Positions 20,675 through 30,377 of a DNA stretch of 64,000 nt are shown piece by piece. The notes beneath the pieces were generated by a model. It saw only the letters and a program-made list of their open reading frames with translations, did not search any database and had not been told where the DNA came from. The position numbers and the translations under genes are program-made. Numbering within the stretch: the stretch's first letter is position 1; every line of letters starts with the position of its first letter. The stretch spans positions 45,495,390-45,559,389 of the forward strand of contig NC_083571.1 of NCBI RefSeq assembly GCF_027579695.1. Direction: 5' to 3'. Origin of the DNA: Neoarius graeffei (taxonomy: Eukaryota > Chordata > Actinopteri > Siluriformes > Ariidae).

Positions 20675-20956
20675 GACACAATAATTATTCTCACTGATGA
20701 AAACAGATCAAGCAATGTTCCAAAAGGAGACTTCACGCAACCATATCACAAAGTCAAGCGCAGTGTCTAAACAGGACTATAGACTATTCTGTACACTCCT
20801 TATATCCTTCTTCATCATGTGGAGTCCCATCTTTATCTTCACCTTCTCATTCTTATACACAACTTCCAAATCCATCTTCCCATAACCTCCTTCGTGTATG
20901 TTTGGGTACTGACCTTCACCATGGCTAACTCAGCCCTTAAAGTGCATATCACAGGT
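19745..20956 (+). pseudogene. ffar4: Free fatty acid receptor 4 (GPR120) pseudogene
   Basis: FFAR4 is a seven-helix G-protein-coupled receptor for long-chain fatty acids. Exon 1 remains from helix 2 (NLFLADLLFVSTVPFV) through RWTKTWNLGSAACHLIMYF, helix 3 and helix 4 to the donor CAACAG/GTGAAG at 20092. Exon 2 (20177-20308) reads EVHICALT-stop-PHLMGKILW-stop, then GFLMPGSSIVISYSKILQ, ending at CAG/GTAAAA. Exon 3 (from 20707) begins IKQCSKRRL, shifts frame, continues VSKQDYRLFCTLLISFFIMW (helix 6), shifts again and ends VLTFTMANSAL with the helix-7 NPxxY lost. Helix 1 is missing. Splice sites match the expected exon layout, so this is an ancestral gene copy, not a processed one. On human chromosome 10q23 FFAR4 lies near LGI1 in the same orientation, as here. 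Confidence 0.85.
20638..20671. repeat. (ATA)n microsatellite
   Basis: About 11 AAT/ATA trinucleotides in the second intron of the ffar4 relic. Confidence 0.95.
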
Positions 20957-21049
20957 AAATTCAGGAGCAAGCTCAATGTAATTCTCTTATTTTATATTAA
21001 ACTTTGGTCAAATATCTGTAACATTCTGCATTCTCTGCAATTTTTTTAC

Positions 21050-21610
21050 CTTGCGCAATGCCAGAAAAATTCAGTTGAAATCAAGCCATTTGAGGCGAAT
21101 TGGTCCGCCTCTGAAAAAACTTTGTATTTGGATTTCCCGGCAAACATTGATTTTCGTGACGTCACGTGCGGGACGCCTCCCTCTGAATCCTACGCCAGCG
21201 CTGGTTTGTTTATGAGAAAACGACCTGGTGGTTTTCTGCAAGTTTCTTCAACGTTATCGCGTAATTATTAAAATGGTTAACAGATGTATCGTAGGAGGGT
21301 GTAGCAACACCAATCTTGATGGGATTAGTACTCATCATTTCCCAAAAGACCGGACAATGAGAGAGAAATGGGAGTGCTTGGTCTACACAGGCTGTGCACT
21401 GAAACCGTGCAAAGCTCATGCAGCCTGCTGGCGCTTCTGCAGATAACGTCACGAATCTGGCTCCAGACTGCCTTGGGATTTTTCCAGACGCGTTTTATTA
21501 TTTTATTTTTTTCTGCTGTAGACAGATGGCCTTGTGCAAAATTACCCTTCTGGATGAGTGTGTAAAGGGACATACTTTCTCATAAAAAAAACCACGAAAT
21601 TGGTCCAGAA
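21050..21610 (+). mobile_element. Non-autonomous element carrying a second, different THAP exon
   Basis: The segment contains a GC-rich leader with the CRE-like GTGACGTCACGTG (21157-21169) followed by an open frame starting with a THAP domain. It ends near ACGAAATTGGTCCAGAATTT, and GGCGAATTGGTCCGCC near 21095 may be a related subterminal motif. Exact terminal repeats were not resolved. It is unrelated in sequence to the THAP-exon MITE at 2125, 13500 and 42931. Confidence 0.6.
21273..21446 (+). pseudogene. Truncated THAP zinc-finger domain
   Basis: THAP domains are C2CH zinc-dependent DNA-binding modules shared by P-like, Kolobok-type and related transposases and host THAP proteins. This frame starts MVNRCIVGGCSN (Cys5 and Cys10 of the finger), keeps the conserved HHFPKD motif and the Trp in REKWECLV, then loses the C-terminal C-x2-H half and continues in unrelated residues to a stop at 21446. 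The start at 21273 gives the canonical MV/MP-xx-C opening. It cannot form a complete finger. Confidence 0.75.
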
Positions 21611-22761
21611 TTTGCCCTTTAACCCTGTTCTCTACAGCCTATGTCAGCTGAGGCATAAATGTCAAATGTTTTGCTACGCCAGGGCCATCACACCAGGTCA
21701 AAGAGCTAAGAATTAATAGTACTTCCTGGTTTTTTTTAATCTACTCTTTTGCTGAGTACTGATTGTAATGTCCGTTTTTGTTATTCCAGTCATTCTTAGG
21801 ATATTTTTGATTAAATAAATCTCAGTGACATAATTCTTTTTCTAATTATCCATATACCATAACCATACCTAAATCAACAAGAAGTATACTGCAAGAACCA
21901 AGCACCTGACCAAAGCATAAAGTTTACATACTATAGCTAGTTTGTAAACAGTTCACATTATTATGTGTTTATTGCTAATATAATGCTCTTTCCTTCTCAT
22001 TATATTCAGTATACCGTATGCTCTCAAGTTGTTAGCAATACAAGAAAATAATAAGCTTGGGTAAATGTTGGTAGCATGCTGTAATTGTGAATTTAGTGAA
22101 TGCTACCTGATATTCTTATCAAAAACATTGTAAAGATTGTTCTGAGATGTAGTGCACCATAAACAGTGATTACAAAGTTTGCCTTATCCATCACATGATA
22201 TGTAGTAGATGGTATTCAGTGAGCATCTCAGAAGAAATCTCTGCGTATGTGTCTCTAGAAACGTGTTTCAGAAGCCAACTGCTATTCGAAATACGTTTCA
22301 CTTTAAGGAGCCAGGTAACCCAGGTACATGTTTTCACTTTCAAATACAAGTGTTGACAAGTTAACCTTTTATGAGGAGCCAATAACTTATTAGGCTGGCT
22401 TGTTCGGGAAGAAAAGGAATCTTATACACTGTGCGCAGCACTGTTTCTTCTCTGTGATTAATACAAATGGATATAATCACTAGACAAGTTAACAGCTTTA
22501 ACATATTCTTAAAGTATCCAAGAAGTTTACGAAATGCTAAATTTCAGTATATTTACTTATAACTTTAAGAATTCTCATAGTATAACTTTAAGTGGCTTTC
22601 CATGACTTCTTAAAGATAATGAAATGCTGTTAAAAAGAATGTTTAAGATGTCACTTAAAGTTACTAAATTTAACATTTAAATGTACTTAAAGTCACTACT
22701 ACTTTTAAGAATACCAATAAAGGGTCTTAAAGTTACTAGTATATTTAATGAATTTAAAAAG
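21611..22761. other. No gene; AT-rich, with recurrent ACTTAAAGT-like motifs
   Basis: 21611-22500 shows nothing recognisable. From about 22500 to 22760, and again at 22935-23020 beyond the SINE, variants of ACTTAAAGT or ACTTTAAG recur every 15-40 bases, suggesting an old degenerate tandem repeat. Confidence 0.4.
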
Positions 22762-22934
22762 CCATGGCCTGATGGTTAGAAAAGCAGCTTTGGGACCAAA
22801 AGGTTGCTGGTTTGATTCCCTGGACCAGCAGGAATGGCTGAAGTGCTTTGAGCAAGGCAACTGCTCCCCAGGCTGCTCTGGGTATGTTGTATGTTGCTCT
22901 GGATAAAAGTGTCTGCTAAATGTCTGTAATGTAA
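22762..22934 (+). mobile_element. tRNA-derived SINE, family 2
   Basis: It has a tRNA-like head: A-box region GGCCTGATGGTTAG (22766) and B box GGTTTGATTCC (22809), then a short body with GCCATGG/AGCAAGGCAAC and the tail CTGGATAAAAGTGTCTGC TAAATG. Related copies are at 3725-3945 and 26829-27041. Confidence 0.8.
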
Positions 22935-23047
22935 AAAGTTCAGTAAAGGTACTTAAATTTACTACTAAATTTAAGGGCTGGTCTTGAAGGCAACTTAAAT
23001 ACACTACTAAATTTCTGGTTTGATTTCAAGTTTACATTTTCACCTCG

Positions 23048-23424
23048 GGCGGCACGGTGGTGTAGTGGTTAGCACTGTCGCCTCACGGCAAGAAGGCCCG
23101 GGTTTGAGCCCCGTGGCCGGTGAGGGCCTTTCTGTGTGGAGTTTGTATGTTCTCCCCGTGTCCACGTGGGTTTCCTCCGGGTGCTCCGGTTTCCCCCACA
23201 GTCCAAAGACATGCAGGTTAGGTTAACTGGTGACTCTAAATTGACTGTAGGTGTGAATGTGAGTGTGAATGGTTGTCTGTGTCTATGTGTCAGCCCTGTG
23301 ATGACCTGGCGACTTGTCCAGGGTGTACCCCGCCTTTCGCCCATAGTCAGCTGGGATAGGCTCCAGCTTGCCTGCGACCCTGTAGAACAGGATAAAGCGG
23401 CTAGAGATAATGAGATGAGATGAG
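23048..23424 (+). mobile_element. Full-length tRNA-derived SINE (family 1)
   Basis: This is the most complete copy, from GGCGGCACGGTGGTGTAGTG (A box within) through the B box (GGTTTGAGCCC) to the GAGATAATGAGATGAG tail. ATTTTCACCTCG is duplicated at 23036-23047 and 23425-23436. Confidence 0.95.
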
Positions 23425-23605
23425 ATTTTCACCTCGTGATGGACCTCATTAACTCTGAATGATTTGCCAAGATTAAACTGACAAGTATGGATTTTCAGGT
23501 TTAGGATATCTCAGAGATGTTTTTGGTCCTGATTATTGCATCCGCTAATCTACTTTCATGTAATTTCCTTATTCCGTAGTTATCTCATGAGCTTTTCCTG
23601 TAATA

Positions 23606-23858
23606 CACTGTCAGAAATAGGGGTACAGTAGGAGTCCATTTCTGTCCCCCAAGGTACAGTCTACACCAATGTACCTCCTAGGGCTCATTATTGGACCTCA
23701 AGGTAACTGTATGCACCTTTTTAGGGCTAAAAAGGTACACACATGTTCCCAAGCAATATATAAATAGCACAAATAAGTACTTTAGAGAGTACTGCCCCAT
23801 TGACAAGCCATTGTACCCCTAAAGGTACAGGAATGTAGTTTATTTTCTGAAAGTGTAG
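23606..23858. mobile_element. ~250-bp MITE (TA target)
   Basis: The ends CACTGTCAGAAAT and, inverted, CACTTTCAGAAAA flanked by TA mark a small inverted-repeat element. Internally AGGGGTACAG and its inverse ACCCCTAAAGG extend the symmetry. Confidence 0.75.
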
Positions 23859-24226
23859 AAAATAGCAGTTCCATTTCAGTTTACTTTTGAGACTGAGTGA
23901 TATGTCTGTGAAGGTTCTCAGTCATCCAGGTCATGGTAAACTGTGGGTGGTAAAAGAGAGCAACTGGACTTGCTTGAAGATTCTTGAAGACGTTTCACCT
24001 CTCATCCGAAAGGCTTCTTCAGTTCTGTCTGACTGGTAAGGAGCATCAGGTATTTATCCTCTCATGGATGAAAAGCTCATCTAAGGTGTCATTGAGTCAT
24101 CCTGTTGGTGTGGGTCACTGGGGGCTGGTTGTGAACGGCCTCGAGAGTCGTTAGGATGATCAATGGATTGCCCGTTAGGGTGATCAATGGAATGCTGATT
24201 CTCTCTGTCTTCCTGTGAGTCACTGA

Positions 24227-25231
24227 CTACGTTTACATGCACATCCAAATCGAGCTGCTGTCGGTAATTGAGCTGAAGGTCCCAGCAGGGTGCCAGAGAA
24301 ATCCAATCCTACATGCACACAATGAAATCGGGCTATTGTGTGAGGTGCATTGTGCACCTGAGCCACAGGTGGCGCAACACGCCCCATCGTGTTGGTACAC
24401 TTTCGGTTGTCGTCATGAAGAAGAGCTATTCAAGAGTGTAAACAAAGTTATCAGTTCCGTGTTCTCAATTGCGCGTTTTTCTCCCATCCATGAATTTTAA
24501 TATATTCAACTCCTTAAGCTGAATGAGCATGAACTCTGTCTCCTCATTGCTCCAGAAGTGCACGTTTATGCTTGCCTGTGGCAGTGGGGGCGTGGTCAAG
24601 CGCCGGTCTGTGACAGGAGGGCGGAGCCAGGGAAGGTGAGTGGCAGAATCACTTCACCTGACGGTAATTAACCTGTGTTTGTGTGTCTTCCCAGTAACCG
24701 CGCCCTATTTAAGGAGGCAGAGGGAGAGCAGAGGGGACAGCTCATCCCGGGACTAGAACACAGCGCGCGCGCGCGTGTGTGTTTTTCTCTCAAGAATAAA
24801 AGTAGGCTGTTAAACTGAAAAGTCTGACAATAAAAAGCCTATTAGTACCAGAAGCTTTGTCCTGCCGTCCTCTGTGCTCCACCCACACTTCAGAGAGCTC
24901 TACATCGCCATTTTCTCTTCTTCGTTTGTTCCTCCTGACCTCTTCTGCTGCTCGCTACTACTGTTGTCATGCCGACCGAGGCTGTTGTGTTTCCCGCTTG
25001 TGGTCTCGTCACTCGTCACTTCCGGAAGTAGCTCGACAACTAGCTCGATAGGGTATACATGCACAAAGTAGCTCGGCAGAAATCGCATAAACTAGGTTGT
25101 GTAGCTCGATTCCGAGAAATCAAGTTCGGTTCAATTTCAGCCGAATTAAGGTGTATACATGGCATTTTGAACTTCGATTTCAGTCGAGCAACGGCAGAAA
25201 TTCGATTCTCTCTATGTGCATGTAAACATAG
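24227..25231. mobile_element. 1,005-bp MITE with TGA target duplication
   Basis: The ends CTACGTTTACATGCACAT and, inverted, CTATGTTTACATGCACAT match over 17 of 18 bases. TGA flanks both sides (24224-24226, 25232-25234), and joining the flanks restores the Penelope 3' sequence. Subterminal AAATCGAGCTxC and AATTCGA-type motifs recur inside both ends. The middle includes a purine-rich, CpG-containing block (24590-24790, with a GCGCGC/GTGTGT run) that may be another insertion. The 3-bp TNA duplication suggests a PIF/Harbinger-like mobilising enzyme. Confidence 0.85.
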
Positions 25232-25234
25232 TGA

Positions 25235-26180
25235 TTGAAAACAGCTGGGTGTTGGTGTGCATTCAGTTGTCTGGGAAGTGTGCCAAGGACTGCATTGTAG
25301 GTGGCTGATAAGTGATGTCTTAGACCACCACCTCTGTTCAGTGATGGCCATTCCAGATTGACAAAAATGGCTTCTTTAACTCCTCGCTCATACCAACGAT
25401 CCTCTCTGGCTAAAATGCGTACGTTGCAATCCTGAAATAAGTGTCCTTTGTTGTTCAGATGAAGGTAGACAGCAGAGTCCTGGCCTGAGGAACTGGCTCT
25501 CCTGTGTTGAGCCATGCACCTGTGAAGCGGTTGTTTAGTCTCCCCAATATACGAGTCTGTGCATTCCTCACGGCACTGAATGGCATACACTACGTTGTCC
25601 TGTTTGTGTCTGGGTATTCTGTCCTTAGGATGGACCAGTTTCTGCTTCAGAGTGTTACTGGGTCTGAAATGTACCAGAATGTTGTGTTTGTAGAAGATCC
25701 TCCTGAGTTTCTCAGATAGTCCAGAAATGTAGGGAATGACAATGTTCTTGCGTTTGTTCCTGTTATCCTCCTTGTCCATTCTGTTCCTTTTTCTGCTCTT
25801 GAGGAAAGACCAGTTGGGATACCCGCAGTTCTGAAGTGCTTTCTTGATGTGATTCTGCTCCTTCTCTTTTCCCTCTATCGTTGTAGGGATATTCTGAGCC
25901 CTGTGTTGCAAGGTCCTAATGACCCCCAATTTGTGTTCCAGTGGGTGGTGAGAGTCAAAGAGTAGGTACTGGTCTGTGTGTGTGGGTTTCCGGTAGACGT
26001 CGATGCTCAGGCTTCTGTCTTGTCTAATGTGTACATCACAATCCAAGAAGGCTAGATTATTCACACTGACGTCCTCCTGAGTGAAGTTGATGTTAATATC
26101 CACTGCACTGATGTGCTTAGAGAAGGCTTCCACCTCATGGGTTTTGATTTTAACCCAGGTGTCATCCACATATCTGACTG
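25235..26180 (-). pseudogene. Penelope-like polyprotein fragment: RT motif and GIY-YIG endonuclease
   Basis: Read from 26175, the frame opens with the reverse-transcriptase catalytic motif RYVDDTWVKI, then the palm/thumb region with AFLDCDVHIRQDRSLSIDVY and RKPTHTDQYLLF. About 195 residues in, DNVVYAIQCREEC followed by SYIGETKQPLHRCMAQHRR is the GIY-YIG nuclease core with its Cys pair. Roughly 310 residues are open without a stop. The N-terminal RT is missing (5' truncation), and the C-terminus is cut at 25234 by the inserted MITE, so the last residues of the open frame are not native. Identification is firm; subfamily (for example Neptune-like) is not assigned. Confidence 0.88.
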
Positions 26181-26228
26181 AGTGATATGTTCTGCAAAGT
26201 CATTGAGAGTCTAGGAAAACATCATGTA

Positions 26229-26740
26229 CACTATATGGCCAAAGGGTTGTGGACACTTAACCATCATACCCATATGTGGGCCTACCCAATCTGTTGCCAC
26301 AACATTGGAAATACACAATTGTATAGTATGTTGTAGCATTACAATTTCCCTTCACTGGAACAAAGGGGCTCAAACATGTTTTAGCATGAGAATGCTCCTG
26401 TGCACAAAGTGGGGTCCATGAAGGCATGGTTTGCCAAGACTAGTATAGAAGAACATGAGTGCCCTGTACAACACCAGACCTCAATCCTATTGATCACTTT
26501 TGGGATCAACAGGCCTCTTCACTCAAAATCAATGCCTGACCTCACTCATGCTCTTGTGACTTAATGAGCACAAATCCCCACAGCTACACTCCATTATCTA
26601 TGGAAAGCCTTCCCAGAAGAGTGGTGTTTAATATAACAGCAATGGGGGACTAAACCTGGAATGGGATGTTCAACAAACACATAGGTGTGATGGTCATGAG
26701 TTGTCCCCATACGTTTCACAATATACTGTAGTGTTGATTA
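26229..26740 (+). mobile_element. Tc1-like relic (CACTATATGGCCAAA ends)
   Basis: The left end TACACTATATGGCCAAAGG resembles ends of a common fish Tc1-like family, and the right end GTCCCCATACGTTTCAC followed by ATATACTGTA may be its partner. Positions ~26460-26600 (CCAGACCTCAATCCTATTGA, encoding PDLNPID-like residues) are remnants of the transposase C-terminus. No frame is intact. Confidence 0.65.
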
Positions 26741-26828
26741 CTGATTAATTCTATGATTCACAAGCATAGAGAAGTTTAGCTACCCTCAGACTGCTAAAAA
26801 ATGAGTTGGCATTAAATAATATTAATGG

Positions 26829-27041
26829 CATTTAGCAGACTGTCTTATCCAGAGTGACGTACAACATACCAAGAGCAGCCTGGGGAGCAGTTGGGGATTA
26901 GGTGCCTTGTTCAAGGGCACTTCAGCCATTCCTGCTGGTCCAGGGAGTCAAACCAGCTTTCCCAAGTTCTTGAATCAACTTTTCTTGACAATCCTTTTGT
27001 CCCAAAGCTGCTTCTTTCACCATTAGGCCATAGCTTCCCCA
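26829..27041 (-). mobile_element. tRNA-derived SINE, family 2 (reverse)
   Basis: Reverse copy of the family at 22762: the complement of the CTGCTAAATG tail lies at the left, and the complement of GCCTAATGGTGA-like A box near 27025-27040. A ~50-bp insert lies near 26955-27000. Confidence 0.7.
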
Positions 27042-27104
27042 TGACATTAAGTTTGACTTTGTCAGAGTTCCAAGTTTGAAGCCACTGCAGGTTTTTTACA
27101 CTAT

Positions 27105-28407
27105 ACTAGTGCATCTGAAATGATTAGCATATCATGGAAAAGTTTTTTTTTCTGCAATTTAACTTAAAAAGGTAAACTGTCATATATTCTATTCTCATGA
27201 CACAAAGTGAAATATTTCAAGCTTTTTTTGTTTTAATTTTAATGATTTTGCCTTTTAGCTCATGAAAATCAGAAATCTAGTTTCTCAAATTATTACAACA
27301 TTTTCTAAGCTCAATTAAAAAAGGATTTACCATACAGAAATGTCCAACTTCTGAATAGTATCTTCATTGATACACTCTATACTTGTTGGGGCTGCTTTAT
27401 CACCAATCATCAATGTGGTGTGGCATGGAGGCAATCAGTCTGTGGCACTGCTGAAATGTTATTGAAGCCCGGATTGCTCTGATAGCAGCCTTCAGCTCAT
27501 CTGTATTTTTGGGTTGGGTCTTTCTCATCTTCCTCTTGACAATACCCCGTAGATTCTCTAAGGGGTTCCGGTCAAGCAAGTTGGCTGGCCAACCAAGCAT
27601 AGTAGTATCATGGTCAGCAAACAATTTAGTAGTAGTTTTGGCACTGTGGGCAGGTGCTAAGTCCTGCTGGAAAAGAAATTGGCATCTCCATAAAGCTTGT
27701 CAGCAGATGGAAGCATGAAGTGCTCTAAAATCTCCTGGTAGACAGCTGCATTGACTTTGGACTTGACTGAACTTCAAACACTTTGGATCCTGTGCCTCTC
27801 CACTCATCCTCCAGACTCTAGGACCTTGATTTCCAAATTAAATGCAAAATTTACTTTCATGTGAAAAGAGGACTTTGGACCATTGAGCAATAGTCCATTT
27901 TTTTCTCTCCTTAGCCCAGGTAAGACGCTTCTGACGTCTCTGGTTCAGGAGTCGCTTGATATTAGGAATGTGACAGTTGTAGTCCCTTTCCTGAAGACGT
28001 CTGTGCGTTGTGGCTTTTAATGCACCGACATCAGCCTCAGTCCACTCCTTGTGAAGCTCTCCCAAGTTGTTGAATTGACTTTTCTTGACAATCTTCTCAA
28101 GGCTGTGGTCATCCCTGTTTGCTCACCTTTTCCAGCCAGCCTTTTCAGCAATGACCTTCTGTGGCTTACCCTCCTTGTGGAGGGTGTCAATGATTGTCTT
28201 TTGGCCAGCTGTTAAGTCAGCAGTCTTCCCTGTGATTGTGGTTGTGTGTACTGAACTAGACCGAGAGATACATGGTATTTATACTGTTTTACTCAAACTC
28301 TAAATGAAATATCATATTTTGAGATTTTTTTTGTGCTATAGGCCATAATTATCAAAATAAAATAGAAAAATGCTTGAAGCATTTTAGTTTGTGTGTAATG
28401 AGTATAT
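27105..28407 (-). mobile_element. Tc1-like transposon family C (reverse)
   Basis: The left end (ACTAGTGCATCTGAAATGAT) and right end (GCATTTTAGTTTGTGTG, inverted) bracket a minus-strand transposase relic. It lies directly against the next Tc1 element with a shared TA. Confidence 0.75.
27400..28260 (-). pseudogene. Tc1-like transposase (family C), broken
   Basis: Reading leftward, 28065-27838 encodes TEADVGALKATTHRRLQER, LLNQRRQKRLTWAKERKKW and VLFSHESKFCI, in which the first catalytic Asp appears replaced by His (normally SDES). After a disrupted middle, 27624-27400 encodes the final DDE region with LLDRNPLENLRGIV, where the normal SPDLNPIE motif is degraded but the Glu remains. Stops and frame changes separate the parts, so the protein is not functional. 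Confidence 0.8.
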
Positions 28408-28505
28408 AGTGGTGCTTGAAAGTTTGTGAACCCTTTAGAATTTTCTATATTTCTGCATAAATATGACCTAAACATCATCAGATTTTCACACAAGTCCTAA
28501 AAGTA

Positions 28506-30108
28506 CAACCCCGAATCCAAAAAAGTTGGGACAAAGTACAAATTGTAAATAAAAACAGAATGCAATGATGAGGAAATTTCAAAATTCCATATTTTATTCA
28601 GAAAAGAACATAGATGACATATCAAATGTTTAAACTGAGAAAATGTATCATTTAAAGAGAAAAATTAGGTGATTTTAAATTTCATGACAACACCACATCT
28701 CAAAAAAGTTGGGACAAGGCCATGTTTACCACTGTGAGACATCCCCTTTTCTCTTTACAACAGTCTGTAAACGTCTGGGGACTGAGGAGACAAGTTGCTC
28801 AAGTTTAGGGATAGGAATGTTAACCCATTCTTGTCTAATGTAGGATTCTAGTTGCTCAACTGTCTTAGGTCTTTTTTGTCGTATCTTCCATTTTACGATG
28901 CGCCAAATGTTTTCTATGGGTGAAAGATCTGGACTGCAGGCTGGCCAGTTCAGTACCCGGACCCTTCTTCTACGCAGCCATGATGCTGTAATTGATGCAG
29001 TATGCAGTTTGGCATTGTCATTTTGGAAAATGCAAGGTCTTCCGTGAAAGAGACGTCGTCTGGATGGGAGCATATGTTGCTCTAGAACCTGGATATACCT
29101 TTCAGCATTGATGGTGTCTTTCCAGATGTGTAAGCTGCCCATGCCACACGCATTAATGCAACCCCATACCATCAGAGATGCAGGCTTCTGAACTGAGCGC
29201 TGATAACAACTTGGGCCGTCCTTCTCCTCTTTAGTCCGAATGACACGGCATCCCTGATTTCCATAAAGAACTTCAAATTTTGATTCGTCTGACCACAGAA
29301 CAGTTTTCCACTTTGCCACAGTCCATTTTAAATGAGCCTTGGCCCAGAGAAGACGTCTGCGCTTCTGGATCATGTTTCGATACGGCTTCTTCTTTGAACT
29401 ATAGAGTTTTAGCTGGCAATGGCGGATGGCACGGTGAATTGTGTTCACAGATAATGTTCTCTGGAAATATTCCTGAGCCCATTTTATGATTTCCAATACA
29501 GAAGCATGCCTGTATGTGATGCAGTGCTGTCTAAGGGCCCGAAGATCACGGGCACCCAGTATGGTTTTCCGGCCTTGACCCTTACGCACAGAGATTCTTC
29601 CAGATTCTCTGAATCTTTTGATGATATTATGCACTGAAGATGATGATATGTTCAAACTCTTTGCAATTTTACACTGCCGAGCTCCTTTCTGATATTGCTC
29701 CACTATTTGTCGGCGCAGAATTAGGGGGATTGGTGATCCTCTTCCCATCTTTACTTCTGAGAGCCGCTGCCACTCCAAGATGCTCTTTTTATACCCAGTC
29801 ATGTTAATGACCTATTGCCAATTGACCTAATGAGTTGCAATTTGGTCCTCCAGCTGTTCCTTTTTTGTACCTTTAACTTTTCCAGCCTCATATTGCCCCT
29901 GTCCCAACTTTTTTGAGATGTTACTGTCATGAAATTTCAAATGAGCCAATATTTGGCATGAAATTTCAAAATGTCTCACTTTCGACATTTGATATGTTGT
30001 CTATGTTCTATTCTGAATACAATATCAGTTTTTGAGATTTGTAAATTATTGCATTCCGTTTTTATTTACAATTTGTACTTTGTCCCAACTTTTTTGGAAT
30101 CGGGGTTG
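28506..30108 (-). mobile_element. Tc1-like transposon family A, copy 1: complete ends, intact transposase frame
   Basis: The left CAACCCCGAATCCAAAAAAG and inverted right CAACCCCGATTCCAAAAAAG ends match over the terminal ~27 bases with one mismatch. TA flanks both sides (28504-28505, 30109-30110). The 1.6-kb length is normal for an autonomous Tc1 element, and the transposase frame is open throughout. Confidence 0.93.
28726..29802 (-). CDS. Tc1-family DD34E transposase, apparently intact
   Basis: The frame gives 358 residues; the native start is probably the second Met, at [20 protein letters not shown], giving 340 residues, the usual Tc1 length. The paired helix-turn-helix (about 20-130) includes [19 protein letters not shown], and the linker [15 protein letters not shown]. 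The catalytic triad is complete: [12 protein letters not shown] (Asp), [12 protein letters not shown] (Asp) and LSPIENIW (Glu), with 34 residues between the second Asp and the Glu. A Gly-rich [13 protein letters not shown] lies between them. It ends KRKGDVSQW before a stop. I see no frameshift or stop. Whether it is active cannot be judged; consensus comparison would be needed for missense changes. Confidence 0.93.
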   Translation of the reverse strand: MTGYKKSILEWQRLSEVKMGRGSPIPLILRRQIVEQYQKGARQCKIAKSLNISSSSVHNIIKRFRESGRISVRKGQGRKTILGARDLRALRQHCITYRHASVLEIIKWAQEYFQRTLSVNTIHRAIRHCQLKLYSSKKKPYRNMIQKRRRLLWAKAHLKWTVAKWKTVLWSDESKFEVLYGNQGCRVIRTKEEKDGPSCYQRSVQKPASLMVWGCINACGMGSLHIWKDTINAERYIQVLEQHMLPSRRRLFHGRPCIFQNDNAKLHTASITASWLRRRRVRVLNWPACSPDLSPIENIWRIVKWKIRQKRPKTVEQLESYIRQEWVNIPIPKLEQLVSSVPRRLQTVVKRKGDVSQW

Positions 30109-30377
30109 TAGATAAAGAGAACCCAGTTAAACAAATGAGACAAAAATATTATACTTGGTCATTTATTTATTGAGGGAAATCATCCAATATTACATATCTG
30201 TGAGTGGAAAAAGTATGTGAACCTCTAGGATTAGCAGTTAATTTGAAGGTGAAATTAGAGTCTGGTGTTTTCAATCAGTGGGATAACAATCAGGTGTGAG
30301 TGGGCACCCTGTTTTATTTAAAGAACAGGGATCTATCAAAGTCTGATCTTCACAACACATGTTTGTGGAAGTGCATC

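Larger units (their letters stand above)
23900..26190 (-). mobile_element. Penelope-like retroelement, 5' truncated, split by a MITE
   Basis: Reverse-strand coding sequence for the end of a reverse transcriptase and a GIY-YIG endonuclease (25235-26180) is followed on that strand by ~330 bases of 3' region (24226 down to about 23900) after removal of the inserted MITE at 24227-25231. The RT-plus-GIY-YIG combination is specific to Penelope-like elements. A piece of the same 3' region recurs as a fold-back at 41585-41699. Confidence 0.85.

Noticed and set aside
20697-20885. Intact receptor exon suggested by the open frame with helix 6
   Set aside because: Only helix 6 is in this frame; the sequences before and after match FFAR4 in other frames, so it is part of a pseudogene.
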